This document shows, in pieces, positions 1 to 6,054 of a stretch of 6,404 nt of DNA. The DNA lies in NCBI GenBank assembly GCA_030746295.1, contig JASLMY010000258.1:1-6404 (forward strand). The letters are read 5' to 3'. A model generated the notes under the pieces. It had not been told where the DNA came from. It did not search any database and saw nothing but the letters and a program-made list of their open reading frames with translations. A program made the translations under genes and the position numbers. The stretch comes from Alphaproteobacteria bacterium (GTDB taxonomy: Bacteria > Pseudomonadota > Alphaproteobacteria > GCA-2731375). The stretch's first letter is position 1. Each line of letters starts with the position of its first letter.

Positions 1-1
1 T

Positions 2-490
2 GTCGGCAGCCGGGCCATGGTCGAATACCGCCTGCCGCTGAACGAGGTCGTGTTCGACTTCTACGACCGGCTGAAGTCGGTGAGCCGGGGCTACGCCAGC
101 TTCGACTACCAGCTCGAGGACTATCTCGAGGGCGACCTCGTGAAGATGTCGATCCTGGTCAACGGCGAGGAGGTCGACGCGCTGGCGACCATCGTGCACC
201 GCAGCCGGGCCGAGAAGCGCGGCCGGGCGATGTGCGAGAGCCTGAAGGAGATCGTCCCCCGCCAGCTCTTCGCCATCGCCATTCAGGCCGCCATCGGCGG
301 GCGCATCATCGCCCGCGAGACCGTCCGCGCGCTCCGCAAGGACGTGCTCGCCAAGTGCTATGGCGGCGACGTCAGCAGAAAACGAAAACTCCTGGAGAAG
401 CAGAAGGCGGGCAAGAAGCGGATGCGGACCTATGGCAAGGTCGAAATCCCGCGGGAAGCCTTCATCGCCGCCCTGAAGACCGGCGAGTAG
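2..490 (+). CDS. lepA: Elongation factor 4 (LepA), C-terminal part; 5' end outside window
   Basis: LepA/EF-4 is a ribosome-associated translational GTPase that acts on elongating or initiating 70S ribosomes. Only the last 162 residues are here; the family is about 600 residues long, so the GTPase domain lies to the left of the window. The visible part holds the end of the EF-G-like C-terminal domain (motif near [14 protein letters not shown]) followed by the LepA-specific C-terminal domain: the [17 protein letters not shown] stretch, the [20 protein letters not shown] basic segment, and the usual ending [13 protein letters not shown]. The frame is open from base 2 and continues upstream; the first internal ATG (17) is not the real start. 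It ends in TAG. The next gene is on the opposite strand, 12 bases away. This is a vertically inherited housekeeping gene, useful for placing the organism. Identification is near certain. Confidence 0.97.
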   Translation, partial: VGSRAMVEYRLPLNEVVFDFYDRLKSVSRGYASFDYQLEDYLEGDLVKMSILVNGEEVDALATIVHRSRAEKRGRAMCESLKEIVPRQLFAIAIQAAIGGRIIARETVRALRKDVLAKCYGGDVSRKRKLLEKQKAGKKRMRTYGKVEIPREAFIAALKTGE

Positions 491-502
491 CTCCGCCCGA
501 CC

Positions 503-814
503 TTACTGCCGAAATCCGGCCTGCCGCTGCCGGCGCCGGAACAGCAACAGCAATAGCGTTCCCAGAATACCGCCATAGAGCCAGAGCGGCCCCAACAGCA
601 AAGTGACGATCACCGGGTCCCACAGCATCGCGTGGACGTGGCGTTGGATTCCAGCTTGGGCGAGGCCCAGACTGGCCCGGTCGATGGTGAACCAGGCCTC
701 GCCCAGGGCCAACGGCATCCAGGCCGCGTGCTCCAACGAGCGCACGAACTCGGCGCCCGCCGCCACCAAGGCCAAGGCCCAAAAAACGCACCCCGCGATC
801 CGCCCGAAGACCAT
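503..814 (-). CDS. Small two-segment membrane protein, conserved hypothetical
   Basis: This protein of 103 residues has no assigned function. A first hydrophobic segment covers about residues 5-22 and a second about 68-92, followed by a basic tail (RRRQRQ at 93-98) expected to stay in the cytoplasm. The loop between them carries a LGEAWFTIDRASLGLAQAGIQ stretch and a LWDPVIVTLLLGPLW stretch; I recall similar patterns (GELWF, SLNLAQ, LWDP) in small alphaproteobacterial membrane proteins, which supports a real gene. I chose the ATG at 814 because it puts the first membrane segment right at the N-terminus. An in-frame GTG at 850 would add 12 residues (115 in all), and a TTG at 823 is also possible; neither has a clear ribosome binding site. 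It converges on lepA and is transcribed away from tRNA-Ser. Nothing in the sequence points to a role. Confidence 0.72.
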   Translation of the reverse strand: MVFGRIAGCVFWALALVAAGAEFVRSLEHAAWMPLALGEAWFTIDRASLGLAQAGIQRHVHAMLWDPVIVTLLLGPLWLYGGILGTLLLLLFRRRQRQAGFRQ

Positions 815-883
815 GCTTTTCAATCCGACCACCCGCGGCCAGCTTGCCACGGCGCCGGTCGAGCGTCCATCCGGGCGCGATTG

Positions 884-911
884 TTGCCGGCCGCGGGCCG
901 CTTGCTATATG
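884..911 (+). promoter_or_regulatory. Probable promoter of tRNA-Ser
   Basis: A TTGCCG at 884-889 and a TATATG at 906-911 are 16 bases apart and fit a sigma-70-type -35/-10 pair. A start about seven bases later would give a very short leader before the mature tRNA at 925. The stretch between -10 and the tRNA is GC-rich (gtgcgcccgcccc), as is common in stably expressed, stringently controlled RNA genes. A TTGTTG at 881-886 is an alternative -35 with a longer spacer. Assignment is by eye only. Confidence 0.45.
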
Positions 912-924
912 GTGCGCCCGCCCC

Positions 925-1016
925 GGAGGGATGGCCGAGTGGTTGAAGGCGCACGCCTGGAAAGTGTGTATACGGCAAACACCGTATCGTGGGTTCGAAT
1001 CCCACTCCCTCCGCCA
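925..1016 (+). tRNA. tRNA-Ser, anticodon GGA (reads UCC/UCU), CCA encoded
   Basis: The fold is complete. Acceptor strands 925-931 (GGAGGGA) and 1006-1012 (TCCCTCC) pair fully, followed by discriminator G1013 and an encoded CCA at 1014-1016. The anticodon stem CACGC (952-956) pairs with GTGTG (964-968) with one G-T pair; the loop CTGGAAA holds the anticodon GGA at 959-961. A long variable arm with a TACGG/CCGTA stem marks a class II tRNA, as expected for serine. The T arm is GTGGG-TTCGAAT-CCCAC. Several open frames cross this gene on both strands, but they are only translations of the tRNA. Serine tRNA genes are frequent integration sites for mobile DNA, which matters because the sequence beyond it changes character. 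Confidence 0.98.
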
Positions 1017-1037
1017 CCCTGCGCCGGGTCCGTTCCG

Positions 1038-1077
1038 AAGACATGGGTAACAGTTTGCACCTAAGACATGGGTGACA
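1038..1077. repeat. Direct repeat pair, possible insertion-sequence end remnant (IS481-like)
   Basis: The motif AAGACATGGGTRACA occurs at 1038-1052 and again at 1063-1077, offset by 25 bases with a single A/G difference. Read on the - strand it is GTTACCCATGTCTT-like. I recall such tandem motifs at the ends of IS481-group elements in alphaproteobacteria; that link is from memory. No transposase reading frame, second end or target duplication is visible, so it would be a fragment or a solo end. It lies 21 bases after the tRNA-Ser CCA. Confidence 0.42.
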
Positions 1078-1354
1078 ACCTCGAGCCGAAGTCGCCGTGC
1101 AAGACGAACAGTGCGCACGGGCGCTCGAGGGGTATTTCAAATCCGGCTCCGGCAAGGCTTTCGTCGACAAACGCTTCTGGTAGCGTTGCGGTGCGTGCCG
1201 CAGGCCATCGTCCCTTCCCGTCCATGGCCTTGCCGGTAGCGGTCGTAGCCGATCTTGACCAGGGCGACAGGATCGACAGAGTCTGGAGATGAGAGGTTTC
1301 GATTAGGCGCGTAGGGCCCGTGAGGCCTGCCTTCGGTATCAAGCAGGGAGTCCC
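1078..1354. other. Non-coding gap between tRNA-Ser/repeat and the catabolic operon
   Basis: I see no convincing gene here. A 74-codon frame on the + strand (1068-1292) and long frames on the - strand cross the region, but none has a ribosome binding site, recognisable motif or sensible product. The stretch may be decayed mobile DNA in its left half and the leader of the downstream operon in its right half. A TTGACC at 1255-1260 is close to a -35 consensus, but the best -10 at the right distance (CAGAGT, 1277-1282) is poor. Just before the operon, CCTGC-C-TT (1326-1333) can pair with AAGCAGG (1341-1347) around a seven-base loop, partly covering the ribosome binding site GGGAG at 1346-1350. Confidence 0.5.
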
Positions 1355-2281
1355 ATGATGTCCGAGATTGGTATTGAGTTCGGCACCACGTTGCGCTCGC
1401 CCTATGACGTGGCGCGGCTGTCGCGGCAGATCGAAGATCTCGGCTACGACATCCTCGGCTGCGGCGAGCATGTCAGCTTTTACGTCGACACCGCCAATGG
1501 CTTGGTCTCGCTGTCGGTTGCGGCTGGTGCCACGACGCGGATTCGGCTGATGAGCGCGATTACGCTTGCACCGCTTTATCCCGCCGCCCTGCTCGCCAAG
1601 ATGGGCGCGGCACTCGACGTCGCCTCGGGCGGACGCTTTACCTTGGGCGTCGGCGTCGGCGGCGAATTCCCGAACGAGTTCGCAGCCTGCGGCGTGCCGG
1701 TCAATCAGCGCGGGTCGCGCACCGACGATGCGCTGGAGGTGATCACGCGGACCTGGACGGCGACCAACGTCACCTACGAAGGCCGCTACACCAAGCTCGA
1801 GAACTTCAGCCTGAAGCCGCTGCCGATCCAGAAGCCGCGGCCGCCGATCTGGGTCTCGGGCCGCACGGACGCGGCGATGCGTCGGGCCGCGAAGTACGCC
1901 GATGGCTGGCTGCCCTACATGTACACGCCGGAACAACTGGCCGAGAGCATCACGTCGATCCGCGCCTACGGCGAAGACCAGGGCCGCGACATGTCGAACT
2001 TCCGCTTCGGGCTCTACATCTTCTCCGCCGTGCACGAGGACAACGACCAAGCGGTGAGCTACGCCGTCGACCGCCTCAGCACCCAGTATTCGCAGGATTT
2101 CAGCAAGCTGGTGCACAAATACGCACTGGCCGGCGATCCGGCGCACTGCCAAGCCCGCTTGCGCGAATACATCGATGCCGGGGCCAGCACCATTGTCATC
2201 TCGTCCGCCTGCCCGGGCGACTACATCGACGCCAACCTGGAGATGACCGCCGGGGAAGTGATCCCCGCCTTCCGGCCCTGA
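1355..2281 (+). CDS. LLM-class (luciferase-like) flavin- or F420-dependent oxidoreductase
   Basis: A complete single-domain TIM-barrel enzyme of the luciferase-like monooxygenase superfamily, 308 residues, the usual length. Landmarks in order: an EDLGYD helix and GEHV motif (37-40) near the flavin site; the LDVASGGRFTLGVGVGG block (87-103) typical of the superfamily; NQRG..R..D.LE.I (117-130); PRPPIWVSGRTDAAMRRAAKYADGW (161-185); and GDPAHCQARLREYIDAGA (260-277). The layout resembles the subgroup often annotated as F420-dependent (TIGR03619-like), but the cofactor, FMN or F420, cannot be decided from sequence alone. It is cytosolic, with no signal peptide. Two adjacent ATG codons exist; with GGGAG at 1346-1350 the second (1358) has the better spacing of seven bases, against four for the first. 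It opens an operon: the next gene follows after 31 bases. The likely role is oxygenation or redox conversion of the hydrophobic substrate; the substrate is unknown. Confidence 0.93.
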   Translation: MMSEIGIEFGTTLRSPYDVARLSRQIEDLGYDILGCGEHVSFYVDTANGLVSLSVAAGATTRIRLMSAITLAPLYPAALLAKMGAALDVASGGRFTLGVGVGGEFPNEFAACGVPVNQRGSRTDDALEVITRTWTATNVTYEGRYTKLENFSLKPLPIQKPRPPIWVSGRTDAAMRRAAKYADGWLPYMYTPEQLAESITSIRAYGEDQGRDMSNFRFGLYIFSAVHEDNDQAVSYAVDRLSTQYSQDFSKLVHKYALAGDPAHCQARLREYIDAGASTIVISSACPGDYIDANLEMTAGEVIPAFRP

Positions 2282-2312
2282 GGCGGCCGTCGCAAGAACC
2301 GGGGATGCAGGC

Positions 2313-3473
2313 ATGAAACCCGATATTGCCATCGTCGGCGTCGCGGAGACGGCGCCCGTCAGGCGGGCGGACAAGGACATCCGTGCATTGGTGGTTGAAG
2401 CGGTGCTGGCGGCGCTCGACGATGCGGGCATCGCACCGGAAGAGGTGGACGGTATCGTCACCGACGCCATCATCATGCCGACCACCGTGCCGCACGACTA
2501 CATCGCGGCGCAGCTCGGCATGAAGAGCCGCTACGACTCAGCGATCTCTCTCGGCGGCGCCGGTATCGTCTGTGCGCCACTGCATGCCGCACTGGCGATC
2601 CAAAACGGCCTCGCCGACGTCGTCGTCTGCTACTTCGGGGTGGACTGGGGCACGCGCGCCTCGGGGCCCTACGGCTTCCACGACCTCTATCCGGCGAAGA
2701 CGGCCTTCGAGAAACCCTACGGCTTCAATGCCCAGCCCGCCTATTTCGCGCTTTGGGCGCGCCGCTACATGCTGGAATACGGGCTGACCGAGCGCCAGCT
2801 CGGCGCCGTCGCCGTGCACCAACGCCGCCACGCCGTGCTCAATGGCGGCGGGCAGGTGACGGCGCCGCTCTCGATCGAGGACTATCTCGACTCCAAGCTC
2901 GTCTCCGACCCGCTGCGCGTGCCGGATTGCTGTTTGATCACGGACGGTGCCGGCGCTTTCGTCATGACCTCGGCAGAGCGCGCCCGCGACTGCCGGGCCG
3001 AGCCGGTTTACGTCAAAGGCGTCGGTTTCGCTTCCGAGCCGATCACCGGTGATTCCGCCTTCACCCAGAAGTCAGACGTCCTGGTCATTCCGGGCGCCCG
3101 GGAAGCGGCGGACCGCGCCTTCGCCATGGCCGACATCGGCGCCTCCGACACCGACTTCGCCGAAATCTACGACTGCTTTACGATCTCCTGCCTGATGCAG
3201 TTCGAGGACATGGGACTCTGCGAAAAGGGCGCGGCCGGCGCCTTCTTCGAGGCCGGCGAGGCCGGCATCGGCGGCAAGCTACCGGTCAACACCCATGGCG
3301 GCCTGCTCTCCTACAGCTATCGGCTCGGCATCGAGCACGTCGTCGAAGCGACGCGGCAGTTGCGCGGCGACGCGGGCGCGGCCCAGGTGACCGACGCGGA
3401 GCTCGGTCTCGTCAGCGGGCTCTCCATCCCGGACTACGGCGTCCTCGTCCTCGGCCGGGAGCGCGGTCGATGA
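2313..3473 (+). CDS. Thiolase-fold protein (SCP-x/Ltp type), probable DUF35-dependent C-C lyase rather than thiolase
   Basis: A full-length thiolase-superfamily protein of 386 residues. N-terminal half: IAIVGVAET opening (5-13), EEVDGIV (43-49), and the SLGGAGIVCAPLHAALAI helix (79-96). In thiolases the nucleophilic Cys opens this helix; here Gly82 occupies that place and the only nearby Cys is five residues later. C-terminal half: YDCFT (286-290), where SCP2 thiolases have HDCF, and VNTHGG (325-330) followed by Tyr336 where thiolases have the catalytic His. The late catalytic Cys is also absent (LVSG, 366-369). A thiolytic mechanism therefore looks impossible. The Tyr286/Tyr336 pair matches the arrangement known for the Ltp2 aldolase, which cleaves a steroid side chain together with a DUF35 protein, and such a protein is encoded next, overlapping by ATGA. 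A strong ribosome binding site GGGGA (2301-2305) sits seven bases before the ATG. Common annotations would be acetyl-CoA acetyltransferase or lipid-transfer protein. Family is certain; lyase activity is inferred. Confidence 0.93.
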   Translation: MKPDIAIVGVAETAPVRRADKDIRALVVEAVLAALDDAGIAPEEVDGIVTDAIIMPTTVPHDYIAAQLGMKSRYDSAISLGGAGIVCAPLHAALAIQNGLADVVVCYFGVDWGTRASGPYGFHDLYPAKTAFEKPYGFNAQPAYFALWARRYMLEYGLTERQLGAVAVHQRRHAVLNGGGQVTAPLSIEDYLDSKLVSDPLRVPDCCLITDGAGAFVMTSAERARDCRAEPVYVKGVGFASEPITGDSAFTQKSDVLVIPGAREAADRAFAMADIGASDTDFAEIYDCFTISCLMQFEDMGLCEKGAAGAFFEAGEAGIGGKLPVNTHGGLLSYSYRLGIEHVVEATRQLRGDAGAAQVTDAELGLVSGLSIPDYGVLVLGRERGR

Positions 3474-3883
3474 CGGCCATCGCCGAGACGCCGATGGCGG
3501 CCGAGTTCCGCCCCTTTTGGGAGTCCGTCGGCGCCGGGCGCCTGTGCTTTCCCTGCTGCCGCGCTTGCCGCCGTTTCCATTGGTACCCGATGAAGCGGTG
3601 CCCACATTGCCGAAGCGCCGACATCGCCTGGTCCGAGGTTGCCGGTCCGGCCACGATCTACAGTTGGACGCTGGTCAGCCATGCCTTCGATCCCGCCTTC
3701 CGAGACCGACTGCCCTACATCGTCGCCCTTATTGAATTCAAGGACGCCCCCGGCGTCAGGCTGGTCACCAACCTGATCGACGTAGCGCCCGAGGAGGTAC
3801 GCTTCGACATGGCCGTGGTACCAGCGTTCGATGCCCGACACGGCACCGGCGACCCCCTGCCGTTTCGCCCGATCCCGGCCTAA
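3470..3883 (+). CDS. DUF35 zinc-ribbon / OB-fold protein, partner of the thiolase-like enzyme
   Basis: A protein of 137 residues with the standard two-part DUF35 design. The N-terminal helix FRPFWESVGAGRL (13-25) leads into a rubredoxin-like zinc ribbon with Cys30-x2-Cys33 and Cys44-x2-Cys47; Cys26 and Cys29 are extra. An OB-fold follows (about 55-122: SEVAGPATIYSWTLV, then LPYIVALIEF and GVRLVTNLIDV), ending in the usual PLPFRP-like tail. DUF35 proteins bind thiolase-fold enzymes and support acyl-CoA binding or catalysis, as in ChsH2-Ltp2. The start ATG overlaps the previous stop as ATGA (3470-3473), with GGGAG at 3457-3461 eight bases before it, indicating translational coupling and equal production of two subunits. 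A second ATG at codon 9 is less likely to be the start. It is the last gene of the operon; the convergent acyl-CoA dehydrogenase ends 18 bases further on. Confidence 0.94.
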   Translation: MTAIAETPMAAEFRPFWESVGAGRLCFPCCRACRRFHWYPMKRCPHCRSADIAWSEVAGPATIYSWTLVSHAFDPAFRDRLPYIVALIEFKDAPGVRLVTNLIDVAPEEVRFDMAVVPAFDARHGTGDPLPFRPIPA

Positions 3884-3901
3884 CCACCTCGACAACGCCG
3901 G

Positions 3902-5047
3902 TCAGCCGGCCTCGCGCAGCATGTTTCTGGCGATCAGGAGCTGTTGAATCTGGTTGGTGCCGTCATAGATCCGATAGACCCTGACGTCGCGGTAGAAGCG
4001 CTCGACGCAAGTGCCGCGCATGTAGCCGCTGCCGCCTTGGATCTGCACCGCACGATCCGCCACCCGTCCGACCATCTCGGTCGCAAAGAGCTTGCAGCAG
4101 GCCGCCTCGGTCGACGCCACCCTACCATCGTCGAGACGGCGCGCCGCATCGATCACCATGCTGCGCGCGGCATAGGCCTCGGCTCGGCAGTCTGCCAGCA
4201 TCGCCTGGATCAATTGGTAGTCCGCAATGGGACGGCCGAACTGGACGCGCCCAGCCGCGTACCGCAACGACTCGTCGATCAATCGCTCGGCATTGCCGAC
4301 GGCGACGGCGGCGGCCTCGACGCGAACGATGTCGAGCCGTTTCATGACAATGCGGAAGCCCTCGCCCTCCTCGCCGACCAGGTTCGCGGCCGGAATGCGG
4401 CAGTCGTCCAAGATGACATCGCCAGTATCGTTCCCGTGCAGCCCCATTTTGCGGTCTGCCCGAGTTCTGCTGAGGCCCGGCCTGTCGGCCTCCACCAGAA
4501 AGGTGGATATGCCCTTCGCACCCGCCTTCGAGGGATCTGTCCTCGCCGTGACCAAAAACAAATCGGCATAGGGCGCGTTGGTGATGAAGCGTTTGGTGCC
4601 GTTCAACACATAGCTGTCCCCGTCACGACGAGCACTGGTCCGGATCGATGCCGCATCGGAGCCCGCGCCCGGCTCGGTCATCGCGAACGAGCCGGTGACC
4701 GCGCCCGAAGCGAGCCTCGACAGCCATTCCCGCTTCTGGGCCTCCGTCCCGGCCGCGACCAGCGCGAAGCCCGCACCGTCGTTCGTGCTGAGGCGCCGAT
4801 AGTACGCCGGCGATGTCCAACCGACGGCGATCGCCACTCGGATCTTCTCCTCGACCGTCAGGCCGACACCGCCGTATGCCTCGGGCAGGCTCAATCCGCC
4901 GAGGCCGAGGCTGCGCATCTCGGCAACGATGTCTTCCGGGATAACGCCCTCCCGGTCCACCCGTTCCTCGTTCGGCACCAACCGCTCGGAGACGAAACGG
5001 GTCATGGTCTGGAGCATCTCGTCCAATGCGGCTTCATTTCGGATCAT
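3902..5047 (-). CDS. Acyl-CoA dehydrogenase family protein with Asp at the usual catalytic Glu position
   Basis: FAD-dependent acyl-CoA dehydrogenase of 381 residues, the normal length, which introduces an alpha,beta double bond into an acyl-CoA and passes electrons to ETF. Domains in order: N-terminal helical domain (1-118) with LPEAYGG (54-60); middle beta domain with the flavin/substrate motif FAMTEPGAGSD (121-131) and NGTKRFITNA (149-158); C-terminal helical domain with LDIVR (238-242), VQFGRPIADYQ (268-278) and QIQGGSGYMRG (335-345). The signature at 360-368 reads IYDGTNQIQ; most members have Glu at this second-to-third place (IYEGT), here Asp362 (codon GAC, 3962-3964). No replacement Glu is present at the isovaleryl-CoA-dehydrogenase-type site, which has Val241. 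The frame stays open upstream to 5659, but homology begins at the ATG at 5047, which has AAGGAAGGG ahead of it. It is divergent from the SDR gene and convergent with the thiolase/DUF35 operon. The exact substrate is unknown. Confidence 0.95.
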   Translation of the reverse strand: MIRNEAALDEMLQTMTRFVSERLVPNEERVDREGVIPEDIVAEMRSLGLGGLSLPEAYGGVGLTVEEKIRVAIAVGWTSPAYYRRLSTNDGAGFALVAAGTEAQKREWLSRLASGAVTGSFAMTEPGAGSDAASIRTSARRDGDSYVLNGTKRFITNAPYADLFLVTARTDPSKAGAKGISTFLVEADRPGLSRTRADRKMGLHGNDTGDVILDDCRIPAANLVGEEGEGFRIVMKRLDIVRVEAAAVAVGNAERLIDESLRYAAGRVQFGRPIADYQLIQAMLADCRAEAYAARSMVIDAARRLDDGRVASTEAACCKLFATEMVGRVADRAVQIQGGSGYMRGTCVERFYRDVRVYRIYDGTNQIQQLLIARNMLREAG

Positions 5048-5057
5048 GCCTTCGATA

Positions 5058-5066
5058 CCCTTCCTT
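5058..5066 (-). promoter_or_regulatory. Ribosome binding site deciding the acyl-CoA dehydrogenase start
   Basis: On the - strand the sequence is AAGGAAGGG, ten bases before the ATG at 5047. It supports that start over the many upstream in-frame ATG/GTG codons, which lie inside the oppositely directed SDR gene and encode a low-complexity Ser/Arg-rich stretch with no family similarity. Confidence 0.6.
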
Positions 5067-5222
5067 CTGCGGCCGGCCCGACGCGCGCCGGCGAGCGCTC
5101 GGCCGCGAAGTTGCGATGTGCGACGTTGCGCCCAAGAATGAGGGCGGTCAACGTCACCAGGCATCGACCGGCCGATCCCCGGTCCGGCATGAGGATCTGA
5201 GCTTGAGAGCAGGGAGCAGAGC
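5067..5222. promoter_or_regulatory. Divergent promoter region between acyl-CoA dehydrogenase and SDR genes
   Basis: This intergenic stretch must hold the starts of both divergent transcripts. For the SDR direction, TTGCGA (5111-5116) and AAGAAT (5134-5139) are 17 bases apart, each matching the sigma-70 consensus at four of six places. A six-base inverted repeat GACCGG (5166-5171) / CCGGTC (5179-5184) with a seven-base loop could be an operator or a leader hairpin. GTTGCG occurs twice, 15 bases apart (5110, 5125). AGGGAG (5211-5216), six bases before the SDR ATG, is a good ribosome binding site. No regulator gene lies in the window. Confidence 0.35.
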
Positions 5223-5984
5223 ATGGGCAACACCGCCGTCATCACGGGCGCCGCGTCGGGCATCGGGCTGGAGACGGCGCGCGATCTGCTGGAGCGCAAG
5301 TGGACCGTCTTCGGCCTCGACGCGGCGGAAACGGAGCTGCAGCAGGCGGAAGACACGCTAGCGAGCAACCGCTTCGTCGCCCTGCCTTGCGACGTGCGTT
5401 CCGCCGACGCAGTGCGCGCGACCATGGCGCGCGTCGGCGAGGAGGCCGGCGCGATAAACGCGCTCATCTGCTCGGCCGGCGTCATTCGCCTTGGCGCGCT
5501 CTCGGAGATGTCGGTCGAGGACTTCGATCTGATCTTCTCCGTCAACACGCGTGGCCTCTGGCTCTGCGCCCGCGAGGCGATGCCGTGGCTCAAGGAGGCG
5601 GCGCGCGACGGCCTCGCGCGGATCGTTTTCCTGTCGTCCGTCTCGGCGCTCAGGCCCAAGATCGAGAGCGGCGCCTATGCCGCCTCCAAGGCGGCAGTGA
5701 GCCAGCTGACGCGCGTGCTCGCAGCCGAATGCGCCAAGGACGGCATCCTCGTCAACGCGCTGGCGCCAGGAACCGTCGATACGCCGATGATCCGAAACCA
5801 GAGCGATCCCGAGAGACAAGGGGGCTGGCGACCCTCCGGCCCCTCGCCGCTGGGTCGAGTGGCCGAGCCGCTGGACGTGGTGCGCGTCGTCCGTTTCCTC
5901 TTGAGCGAAGAGGCCGGCTACGTCACGGGCACGACGATCCCGGTCGACGGCGGGACGCAGGCGGCCTACGTGCCGCCGCGGTGA
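5223..5984 (+). CDS. Classical short-chain dehydrogenase/reductase, probably NAD-dependent
   Basis: A complete SDR of 253 residues with a Rossmann fold. TGAASGIG (8-15) is the dinucleotide-binding glycine motif; Asp33 at the end of the second beta strand favours NAD(H) over NADP(H). CDV (56-58) positions the adenine. The usual NNAG motif is CSAG here (83-86). Asn108, Ser139, Tyr152 and Lys156 (YAASK, 152-156) form the catalytic tetrad. NALAPGTVDTPM (178-189) follows, and VTGTTIPVDGG (234-244) is the standard C-terminal signature. The enzyme would interconvert a secondary alcohol and ketone on a pathway intermediate or a 3-hydroxyacyl-CoA; substrate specificity cannot be read off. The start ATG at 5223 has AGGGAG six bases before it and falls directly before the first beta strand, so it is secure. 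It is followed after 70 bases by an LLM monooxygenase on the same strand, most likely in one transcript. Confidence 0.95.
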   Translation: MGNTAVITGAASGIGLETARDLLERKWTVFGLDAAETELQQAEDTLASNRFVALPCDVRSADAVRATMARVGEEAGAINALICSAGVIRLGALSEMSVEDFDLIFSVNTRGLWLCAREAMPWLKEAARDGLARIVFLSSVSALRPKIESGAYAASKAAVSQLTRVLAAECAKDGILVNALAPGTVDTPMIRNQSDPERQGGWRPSGPSPLGRVAEPLDVVRVVRFLLSEEAGYVTGTTIPVDGGTQAAYVPPR

Positions 5985-6054
5985 GAGCCGCGATCGACGT
6001 GCCCGCCTTCGGCGTGGGCGCGAAAGACGTTCTGACAGAGAAGGAATTTGCAGC

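Noticed and set aside
462..1118. Long open frames on both strands across the tRNA-Ser region (for example 603-1064 + and 462-1118 -)
   Set aside because: They translate through the tRNA gene, giving the well-known spurious tRNA-derived peptides, and overlap the better-supported small membrane protein.
1061..2485. 474-codon open frame on the - strand opposite the first LLM gene
   Set aside because: It is a GC-rich shadow frame: low-complexity Ala/Arg/Val-rich product without motifs, while the + strand carries an unmistakable LLM enzyme.
3897..3910. GCCGG-TCAG-CCGGC hairpin between the convergent operon end and the acyl-CoA dehydrogenase end, as a two-way terminator
   Set aside because: The stem is only five pairs, overlaps the dehydrogenase stop codon, and has no T-run on either side; too weak to call.
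3944..5200. 418-codon open frame on the + strand opposite the acyl-CoA dehydrogenase
   Set aside because: No family motifs, no ribosome binding site, and fully antisense to a certain gene.
5048..5659. N-terminal extension of the acyl-CoA dehydrogenase frame by 204 codons
   Set aside because: The extension is antisense to the SDR gene and Ser/Arg-rich without similarity; the ATG at 5047 gives the normal family length and has a ribosome binding site.
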